Positions 1 to 5,381 of a stretch of 7,372 bases of DNA are shown piece by piece (position 1 is the stretch's first letter; every line of letters begins with the position of its first letter). This DNA comes from Clostridia bacterium (GTDB lineage Bacteria > Bacillota_A > Clostridia > Oscillospirales > CAG-272). The stretch lies in contig JAGBSQ010000157.1 in the NCBI GenBank assembly GCA_017631775.1, forward strand, positions 1-7,372, written 5' to 3'. The notes under the pieces are model-generated. The model was not told where the DNA came from and ran no database searches. It saw only the letters and a list, made by a program, of their open reading frames with translations. The position numbers and the translations under genes are program-made.

Positions 1-321
1 ACCTTTCAAGCCTTGCGCATTGAGGTCAACGCTGAGCTTGATGTGATTGCTCCGGCAATCAAGTCCGCCGTGTCCCTTTTAAACAAAGGGGGCCGCATCG
101 TCATCATCACCTTCCATTCATTGGAAGACCGTATTGTTAAGCAAACCTTCAACTCCTTGGCAGGCGGTTGTACCTGCCCCAAGAATTTTCCGGTTTGTGT
201 GTGTGGCAACAAGCCTAAAATTGACATTTTGACAAAGAAACCGATTCTGCCTTCCACCGAGGAGCTGGCAGTAAACTCGCGCTCGCACAGTGCAAAGCTT
301 CGCATTGCCGAAAAGCTGTAA
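1..321 (+). CDS. rsmH: 16S rRNA (cytosine(1402)-N(4))-methyltransferase, C-terminal part (5' truncated)
   Basis: RsmH (MraW) methylates N4 of C1402 in the decoding centre of 16S rRNA using S-adenosylmethionine. Only the last 106 residues are present; the reading frame is open from base 1 and ends at TAA 319-321. Visible family signatures are [10 protein letters not shown] at the left edge, [18 protein letters not shown] in the middle, and the typical ending [17 protein letters not shown]. Between these lies a Cys-rich loop, [13 protein letters not shown], a CxC-x7-CxC arrangement common in Bacillota RsmH and possibly a metal or disulfide site (inference). The methyltransferase motif I region and most of the Rossmann fold lie outside the window. 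The gene is first in the visible cluster and lies 35 nt ahead of ftsL, the usual dcw order. Identification is secure; the missing 5' end cannot be judged. Confidence 0.97.
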   Translation, partial: TFQALRIEVNAELDVIAPAIKSAVSLLNKGGRIVIITFHSLEDRIVKQTFNSLAGGCTCPKNFPVCVCGNKPKIDILTKKPILPSTEELAVNSRSHSAKLRIAEKL

Positions 322-356
322 GGCACACAATATATAATAGAAGGGAACCGAGCATT

Positions 357-1244
357 ATGAACCACCAAGAGACACAACCAAATAACGCGTCCTCTTGCCG
401 TATGCTCGAGGTCAGTGCCACACAAGAGGTAGAGACCATTGCCCAAAGATTTGCTTCTCGCGGCGTTGCAAAGGCTGTTGCAGAGCAAAATGCAGAGCAG
501 ATTTGCAAAGAAAGAGAAACACACAAGATCGCCCCCGCGGCATATCGCCTTTCCAAAATGAGCGACATCGCCATCGGCGGTTGCTATCGCCACGGCAAAG
601 AGACAATGTCCGGCAACGATCTTATCCAATATTTCAATGAAACGCGCTCTATGCGTACAGAAGGGGAGGATTTTTCCGTATCTCCCGTTCAAGATGAATT
701 TGTGCTTGCAGGAGAGGCCGAAAAGCCTTGCCATGCAGTTGTTAAGCACGAAGAGGTCAGCACACTTGGCGATAAGATTGCCGCACTCCCGGCACAAATT
801 AAAGAGCTGCCCACAAAAACTGTCGAGTTTGTCCGCACGTCGCTGCCCACGTGGTTCGATTTTTCACCCGTCGATACCACACAGTCGACGCGCAGATTTC
901 CTCTTTCGGCCCTCGCAGCCATTGTTGCGGTTGCCGTCTCCTTGATGTTGATCGTAGCAAGCTCTGTTATGATCCATCAAGGTGAAAAACGCGTCAGCCA
1001 ACTCACCGTAGAGGTCAACGAGCTTGCGGGCGAGGTTTTGGATCTGAAATCCGAGCTCAACGTAAAAAATGACCTCCGCGTCATTCGCGACATCGCAACC
1101 GAAGAGTTTGGAATGATTGAGGAAAAATACGTAAAAATGCAGTACCTTTCTATGGGTTCAGGCGATTCCATCGAGGTATTTGAAGAGGAAAAGCAAGAAA
1201 GTGTGGGACTTGCCGCAATTTTGAGCGCAATCGGACTCAAATAA
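357..1244 (+). CDS. ftsL: FtsL/DivIC-like cell division protein with long N-terminal cytoplasmic extension
   Basis: 295 residues. One hydrophobic helix (about 183-206) precedes a predicted coiled coil (about 208-245) and a segment IRDIATEEFGMIEEKYVKMQ (243-262), which resembles the 'A-x-E-x-x-GM' ending of FtsL/DivIC ectodomains. Known FtsL proteins are bitopic septal proteins that bind DivIC/FtsB and help activate the FtsW-FtsI synthase pair. Position between rsmH and the class B PBP gene supports ftsL strongly; sequence alone would also fit DivIC. Usual family members have about 90-130 residues with a short cytoplasmic tail, whereas here about 180 residues precede the helix. That tail has helical, charged stretches near 22-54 and 137-165 and cysteines at 14, 50, 76 and 125; I recognise no domain in it. 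The start at 357 follows AGAAGGG (339-345) by 11 nt. Internal ATGs at 558 and 606 have no obvious ribosome binding site. The C-terminus is acidic, then ends in a short hydrophobic stretch. Confidence 0.8.
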   Translation: MNHQETQPNNASSCRMLEVSATQEVETIAQRFASRGVAKAVAEQNAEQICKERETHKIAPAAYRLSKMSDIAIGGCYRHGKETMSGNDLIQYFNETRSMRTEGEDFSVSPVQDEFVLAGEAEKPCHAVVKHEEVSTLGDKIAALPAQIKELPTKTVEFVRTSLPTWFDFSPVDTTQSTRRFPLSALAAIVAVAVSLMLIVASSVMIHQGEKRVSQLTVEVNELAGEVLDLKSELNVKNDLRVIRDIATEEFGMIEEKYVKMQYLSMGSGDSIEVFEEEKQESVGLAAILSAIGLK

Positions 1245-1251
1245 TGAAGTT

Positions 1252-1283
1252 TTATCATATTTGAGCATTTCTCTTCATAATAT
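1252..1283 (+). promoter_or_regulatory. Possible promoter ahead of the PBP gene (sigma-E-like or sigma-A-like)
   Basis: Two overlapping readings exist. TCATATT (1255-1261), 14 nt, then CATAATAT (1276-1283) matches the Bacillus sigma-E form KMATATT-N14/15-CATACAnT fully at -35 and at 5 of 7 fixed positions at -10. Alternatively TTATCA (1252-1257), 18 nt, CATAAT (1276-1281) matches sigma-A at 4/6 and 5/6. Either would start transcription near 1287-1290, just ahead of the stem-loop. In Bacillus subtilis spoVD, which occupies this part of the cluster, is sigma-E dependent. The stretch is AT-rich, so a chance match is quite possible. Confidence 0.35.
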
Positions 1284-1292
1284 AAAGAACAT

Positions 1293-1323
1293 GGAAAAGC
1301 GAGGCGTATACCCTCGCTTTTCC
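1293..1323 (+). repeat. Perfect 12-bp inverted repeat / RNA stem-loop
   Basis: GGAAAAGCGAGG (1293-1304) and CCTCGCTTTTCC (1312-1323) are exact reverse complements around a 7-nt loop, CGTATAC. It is not a standard intrinsic terminator on the + strand, because the sequence after the stem is TGCAAAAATAACGGG and the only T run lies inside the right arm. It could be an attenuator, an mRNA-stabilising 5' hairpin if transcription starts near 1288, a processing site, or a DNA operator. The structure itself is certain; its role is not. Confidence 0.75.
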
Positions 1324-1352
1324 TGCAAAAATAACGGGAAAGGAGTGGCGAA

Positions 1353-3779
1353 ATGGAAGATAAAAAAGCGGTAAATGATACTAAGAGCGAAGGCAATCTT
1401 CATCCAAAAACAATAGGGCGCGCAGCTGTATTGTTGGGAGTTGCTGTTTTGCTCTTTTCTGCTCTTTTGGTGCGCATTTTTCTGTTGCAAACGGTTAAGT
1501 ACGACTACTATCGCCAAAAGGTTCTGGCACAAATCACTACCGAGTCTTCTGTCAATGCCTCTCGCGGAAATATTTACGATGCCAACGGCATGCTTTTGGC
1601 AACCAACGTAACCACCTACCGTGTCTTTATTTCGCCTTCTTCTATCGCGCGCGCGCAAAGCAAGCACGATCAAAAGGGAAGTAACATCCGTCTTGACACG
1701 CTCATTTCCGAAAACCTTTCGCAAATTTTAAACGTTTCTTACGATTACGTTCTCAAGCAGACCACCTACACAAAATACCTTGACAGAACGATCGCTCGCG
1801 AGGTTGACGAAGATACTGCCGATCTCGTTCGCGCTTTTATCGATGAGTACGAGCTTGAGCAAATGATCTATCTTGAGAGCTCTTACACACGCCACTACCC
1901 GTATTCCTCGCTCGCATCTCACGTGCTTGGCTTTACCGGCAGTGATGGAACAGGACTTTACGGTTTGGAGTTCCAATATAACCAAATGCTTTGCGGAACC
2001 AACGGCCGCTACGTTACGGCACGCGATTCCTCGGGCAACGAAATGCCGTATGCCTACAAGGAATACATACCCGCACAAAACGGCTACAACGTGAATACAA
2101 CGATCGACGTGTTCGTGCAGTCGGCTCTTGAGGAACAGCTCAAGAATGCATACCTTGAGTCCGGCGGTGAGAACCGTGCGGCAGGCATTGTAATGAACGT
2201 AAAGACCGGTGCCGTGCTCGGTATGGCGGTTTATCCCAATTTCAATCTCAACAGTCCTCGCGATCTTGATGAGCAATCGCTTTCCATTTTGCAAAGCCTG
2301 GGCTATGAGGTCGGAAGCGATGCTTATAACTCGGTAAAGCAAAATCTGCAATTGACTATGTGGTCTAACAAGGCCATTACCGAGTCCTACATTCCCGGTT
2401 CCACCTTCAAGGTTATGACCGCATCGATGGCACTTGAAGAGGACGTTGTCACCCTTGGTGAAAGTCACACCTGCGTAGGATCCTTTACCGTTTTGGGACA
2501 AAAGATCCATTGCCACAAGGTGCAAGGACACGGTGCGCTTACCTTTGCAGAGGGCATTCAGCAATCCTGCAACCCTTGGTTGATGAAGGTTGGCCTCCGT
2601 CTTGGAACCAACACCTTCTACAATTACCTCAAAGCCTTCGGTTATCTCGAAAAGACCGGCATCGACCTGCCGGGCGAGGGCGGTGGCGTATTTGCCGCGC
2701 AAGGGGCCTTTACCGATCTTGACCTTGCCATTTATGCATTCGGTCAAAACTTTAACGTTACCCTCATTCAACAAATCACGGCGGTTTCTGCCGTTGCAAA
2801 CGGCGGTTATCTTGTAACACCGCACTTTGTTTCCTCCATTACCGACGAAAACGGAAACGTGATCCAATCCTTTGATAACACCGTGCGCCGCCAAGTGGTG
2901 AGCCAAAGCGTATGCGAAACGGTTGCAAAGATTTTGGAAGAAGGCGTTTCGGGCAATGGCGGTGCAAAAAATGCATACGTTGCCGGCTACCGACTTGCCG
3001 CTAAAACCGGTACCTCCGAAAAAAAGGAGCGCGAATGTCCCTTGTGCGGTTACACCGCAACTCCCGCAACCATTGAGGGCGTTGGAATGTTCGTTTGCAC
3101 CGTTTGCCAATACACAGGCACTCCTTCCGAATTTAAGGTGAGTGAAAAATACGTTTGCTCAACGGTTGCATTTGCACCTGCAGACGATCCGCAATACGCC
3201 ATCATCATTATGGTCGACGAGCCTACAAAGGGAACCCTTTACGGTAGCGTTGTAGCTGCTCCTTACGTTGCAAACGTAATGGAGACCATTCTTCCGTATC
3301 TTGGAGTAGAGGCTGTTTACACCGAAAAAGAGCTTGAAAAGATGGCAATCAAAATTCCGAGCTTTGTAGGCTGGACCGTTTCTGCCGCAAGAAATTATTG
3401 CAAGAACAATGGCCTTGAGATTGAGATCGTAGGAGCCGATGACGGCATTATTCGCCGTCAATATCCCGAAAAGGATGTGGTTGTGGAGAAGAGCTCAGCG
3501 CGCATCTTGGCGTATACCGACAAAGATACCCCGACCGAAACCGTTCAAGTACCCGACGTTACGGGCATGAGCGCGGTGGCGGCAAATCAGGTGCTCATCA
3601 ATGCGGGGCTTAACATTCGCATTCTCGGCACCAAAAATTACCTGAGTGGCACAGGTGCCACCGTGGTATCCCAATCCATAGCGGCCGGAGAGGTCGTTCC
3701 CAAGGGTACTTGCATCGAGGTCACCTTCCGGTACCTTGACGATAAGGACTATGACAACAATTGGGAGACTTTAAACTAA
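1353..3779 (+). CDS. Class B penicillin-binding protein (FtsI/SpoVD-type transpeptidase) with two PASTA domains and a CxxC-CxxC insert
   Basis: 808 residues. This is a peptidoglycan D,D-transpeptidase that cross-links peptide stems outside the membrane, anchored by one N-terminal helix (about 21-46). Order of parts: dimerisation domain with RGNIYDANG (71-79) and GLYGLEFQYNQMLCGTNGRY (201-220); transpeptidase with catalytic STFK (Ser350, Lys353), SCN (405-407) and KTGT (551-554); FAPADDP (607-613) in the strand after the active site; two PASTA repeats (about 664-726 and 731-793); acidic tail. An insert at about 558-597 carries C562-PL-C565 and C582-TV-C585, not usual for the family. Further cysteines at 374, 387 and 406 lie close to the active site. 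The start follows AAAGGAG by 7 nt. Only one class B PBP lies between ftsL and murE, whereas Bacillus has pbpB and spoVD there. Two PASTA domains favour PBP2B or PBP2x; the cysteines recall SpoVD. Division, sporulation or both remain possible, so I give no symbol. Confidence 0.95.
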   Translation: MEDKKAVNDTKSEGNLHPKTIGRAAVLLGVAVLLFSALLVRIFLLQTVKYDYYRQKVLAQITTESSVNASRGNIYDANGMLLATNVTTYRVFISPSSIARAQSKHDQKGSNIRLDTLISENLSQILNVSYDYVLKQTTYTKYLDRTIAREVDEDTADLVRAFIDEYELEQMIYLESSYTRHYPYSSLASHVLGFTGSDGTGLYGLEFQYNQMLCGTNGRYVTARDSSGNEMPYAYKEYIPAQNGYNVNTTIDVFVQSALEEQLKNAYLESGGENRAAGIVMNVKTGAVLGMAVYPNFNLNSPRDLDEQSLSILQSLGYEVGSDAYNSVKQNLQLTMWSNKAITESYIPGSTFKVMTASMALEEDVVTLGESHTCVGSFTVLGQKIHCHKVQGHGALTFAEGIQQSCNPWLMKVGLRLGTNTFYNYLKAFGYLEKTGIDLPGEGGGVFAAQGAFTDLDLAIYAFGQNFNVTLIQQITAVSAVANGGYLVTPHFVSSITDENGNVIQSFDNTVRRQVVSQSVCETVAKILEEGVSGNGGAKNAYVAGYRLAAKTGTSEKKERECPLCGYTATPATIEGVGMFVCTVCQYTGTPSEFKVSEKYVCSTVAFAPADDPQYAIIIMVDEPTKGTLYGSVVAAPYVANVMETILPYLGVEAVYTEKELEKMAIKIPSFVGWTVSAARNYCKNNGLEIEIVGADDGIIRRQYPEKDVVVEKSSARILAYTDKDTPTETVQVPDVTGMSAVAANQVLINAGLNIRILGTKNYLSGTGATVVSQSIAAGEVVPKGTCIEVTFRYLDDKDYDNNWETLN
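3024..3143 (+). other. Zinc-ribbon-like insert within the PBP transpeptidase domain
   Basis: PBP residues about 558-597, between KTGT and the KYVCSTVAFAPADDP strand. Two knuckles, CPLCGYTATP (562-571) and CTVCQYTGTP (582-591), share the pattern CxxCxYTxTP and are spaced exactly 20 residues apart. In related enzymes the loop after KTG is roughly 20-25 residues; here about 50 residues separate KTG from FAPA. The four cysteines could bind Zn2+ or Fe, or form disulfides. The metal-site reading is inference; the motif and its position are direct observations. Confidence 0.7.
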
Positions 3780-3842
3780 AAGAATTGACAGACCTTCTGT
3801 CGGGAAGTTGAAAGAAATTTTCAAACCTGGGAGGGAAGGGCT
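3780..3842 (+). promoter_or_regulatory. PBP-murE intergenic segment with two small inverted repeats and the murE ribosome binding site
   Basis: In 63 nt there are two small potential hairpins: GACAGA/TCTGTC (3787-3792/3796-3801, 3-nt loop) and TTGAAA/TTTCAA (3808-3813/3819-3824, 5-nt loop). Neither is followed by a T tract, so termination is unlikely. A consensus -35 hexamer TTGACA (3785-3790) is present, but the best -10 at proper spacing, TTGAAA (3808-3813, 17 nt), is poor. The purine-rich GGGAGGGAAGGG (3829-3840) contains the Shine-Dalgarno sequence GGGAGG, 8 nt before a GTG codon, and this is what fixes the murE start. Confidence 0.5.
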
Positions 3843-5381
3843 GTGAAGCTTAAGCTTTTGTGCAATGCCGCGGGCATTTGTTGCGACGAAACCTATTTTG
3901 ATTTGGAGATTGAGGATATTTCGACCGATTCTCGCAAAACCAAAAAGAATGCAATGTTCGTTTGTCTTCGCGGTATGCAATTTGACTCGCACAATTATAT
4001 TCAAGATGCCATCAACAACGGTGCTGTCTGTATTCTGACCGATCAAAAATATCCCAAACCGCAAATGCGTGAGGAGGTTGTGTTTTTGCAATGTGGGGAT
4101 ACGCGAGAGGCGCTGGCACATCTTTGGCATGCCTGGTATGGATTTCCGTGCCGAGATCTTAAAATCATCGGTGTTACGGGAACCAACGGCAAAACGAGTG
4201 TGGCACACATGCTGCGCACCGTTTTGCGCACGGCTTGGCACTCTTGCGGCATCATCGGCAAGGTGTGGTGCGAAATCGAAAAAGGCGATATTCCAACCCA
4301 AAGTGAGGCAGGGCTTTCCAACCTGACCACCCCCGACCCACGCGATCTTTATCGCATTCTTGCGCAAATGCGCGATGAAGGTGTCGAATACGTGGTTATG
4401 GAGGTCTCCTCACACGCCCTGGCACTTGGCAAGCTGGCTCCCATCACCTTTGAGGCGGCCATCTTTACAAACCTTACGCCTGAGCATCTTGATTTTCACA
4501 AAACCATGGAGGCGTACGCCGCCGCCAAAGCAAAGCTCTTTCAAAAAACAAGGCTTGCAATTTGCAATGCCGACTCGCCCTATTGCGAGCGTATGCTAAA
4601 GGACGTCGCCTGCCGCAAGTTTACTTGTACAGCAAAGGGAAGTGTTGCAGACTACAGCGCCGATGAAATTGAGATTCGCTCACAAAACGGTGTTGCATAC
4701 CGACTTTGCTCGGCGCGAACAAGGCTGCGCATCAGCTGCCCGATTGCAGGAGACTTTACCGTGACCAATTCCATGCAAGCCGCCATTTGCGCGCTTGAGC
4801 TTGGTTGCAGTCCTGCCGCTATCAAAACCGCCCTTGCTACAATGGGCGGCGTAAAGGGGAGAATGGAGCGTGTCCGCCTCGGTCTCGAAGCCGATTTTTC
4901 GGTCATTATCGATTATGCACACACGCCCGATGCTCTTGAAAAGCTTCTCTTGACCGCCAAAGGCTTGGTGCAAAAGGGAGGCAGAACAGTGGTGCTCTTT
5001 GGATGTGGCGGAGATCGCGACAGCACAAAGCGTGCCGTTATGGGTGAGATTGCCGCGCGTCTTGCCGACCAGGTCATCATCACCTCAGATAATTCCCGTG
5101 GGGAAGACCCCATTAAGATCATTTGTCAAATCGTTGCGGGTATTCCACAGCAAAAAGCTTATACCGTCATCCCCGACCGCGCCTCAGCCATCCGCTACGC
5201 CATCGAAAACGCAAAAGCGGGTGACTTGATTCTCTTGGCGGGCAAGGGACATGAAGAATATGAAATTGTAGGAGAGGAACGCCGCCCCTTCTTAGAAGGA
5301 AATCTTGTAAAAGAAGCCTTCATGGAGCGTTTACGCGCAAAAAACGGCGAAGATGAAAACAAAGGAGAACCGACTGTATGA
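3843..5381 (+). CDS. murE: UDP-N-acetylmuramoyl-L-alanyl-D-glutamate--2,6-diaminopimelate ligase
   Basis: 512 residues. MurE adds the third stem residue to UDP-MurNAc-L-Ala-D-Glu with ATP in the cytoplasm. Visible in order: the N-terminal UDP-binding part with STDSRK (27-32); P-loop GTNGKTS (113-119); substrate loop LTTPDP (161-166); EVSSHAL (187-193); a lysine in AYAAAKAKLF (Lys229) that fits the carbamylated lysine of the family; IIDYAHTPD (355-363); GCGGDRD (387-393); and GKGHEEYE (468-475). The amino acid selectivity motif, DNPR in diaminopimelate enzymes, reads DNSR here (416-419). The Arg is kept, so diaminopimelate is the likeliest substrate, with the Pro-to-Ser change as a caution. 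The start is GTG with a strong Shine-Dalgarno; no in-frame ATG lies in the first stretch, and translation from here gives a complete N-terminal domain. Length is slightly above usual because of a charged tail. The protein holds 19 cysteines. Its last codons overlap murF by 4 nt, which implies translational coupling. Confidence 0.97.
   Translation: MKLKLLCNAAGICCDETYFDLEIEDISTDSRKTKKNAMFVCLRGMQFDSHNYIQDAINNGAVCILTDQKYPKPQMREEVVFLQCGDTREALAHLWHAWYGFPCRDLKIIGVTGTNGKTSVAHMLRTVLRTAWHSCGIIGKVWCEIEKGDIPTQSEAGLSNLTTPDPRDLYRILAQMRDEGVEYVVMEVSSHALALGKLAPITFEAAIFTNLTPEHLDFHKTMEAYAAAKAKLFQKTRLAICNADSPYCERMLKDVACRKFTCTAKGSVADYSADEIEIRSQNGVAYRLCSARTRLRISCPIAGDFTVTNSMQAAICALELGCSPAAIKTALATMGGVKGRMERVRLGLEADFSVIIDYAHTPDALEKLLLTAKGLVQKGGRTVVLFGCGGDRDSTKRAVMGEIAARLADQVIITSDNSRGEDPIKIICQIVAGIPQQKAYTVIPDRASAIRYAIENAKAGDLILLAGKGHEEYEIVGEERRPFLEGNLVKEAFMERLRAKNGEDENKGEPTV

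Larger units (their letters stand above)
1245..1352 (+). other. Intergenic leader region between ftsL and the PBP gene
   Basis: This 108-nt gap is the longest in an otherwise compact cluster. It is AT-rich in its first half, where a promoter-like motif pair sits (1252-1283), then carries a perfect 12-bp stem-loop (1293-1323) and ends in a strong Shine-Dalgarno sequence AAAGGAG (1339-1345), 7 nt before the ATG at 1353. A weaker inverted repeat, ATGAAG (1244-1249) against CTTCAT (1273-1278), with a 23-nt loop, overlaps the ftsL stop. No coding sequence is visible. The arrangement suggests a control point that separates expression of the PBP and mur genes from rsmH-ftsL, which is an inference. 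Confidence 0.6.

Noticed and set aside
167..230. Cys-rich CxC-x7-CxC loop of RsmH as a novelty
   Set aside because: This loop is common in Bacillota RsmH proteins, so it is noted only in the gene entry.
324..338. TATAAT (333-338) and a sigma-E-like CACACAAT (324-331) just before ftsL
   Set aside because: No acceptable -35 lies at proper spacing. The nearest TTG-type hexamer is about 22 nt away and the sigma-E -35 match is only partial. A start here would also leave almost no leader before the ribosome binding site.
6..797. - strand open frame of 263 codons across rsmH and ftsL
   Set aside because: It runs opposite two supported genes and shows no family signature.
1293..1330. Intrinsic terminator after ftsL
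   Set aside because: The stem is strong, but no T tract follows it on the + strand, and the genes on both sides belong to one functional cluster.
1646..1656. Alternating CG run inside the PBP gene
   Set aside because: Short, in frame and coding for Ile-Ala-Arg-Ala; a chance product of codon choice.
1728..3110. Long open frame on the - strand (460 codons) opposite the PBP gene
   Set aside because: It lies wholly inside a gene with all catalytic motifs intact, has no recognisable motif and no sensible context, and is explained by the codon bias of the + strand gene.
3785..3813. Sigma-A promoter TTGACA-N17-TTGAAA before murE
   Set aside because: The -35 is perfect but the -10 matches only 3 of 6 positions and both hexamers lie in the small inverted repeats, so it is too weak to list as a promoter.
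3771..4367. - strand open frame opposite the start of murE
   Set aside because: It is a shadow of murE codon use, with no recognisable motif.
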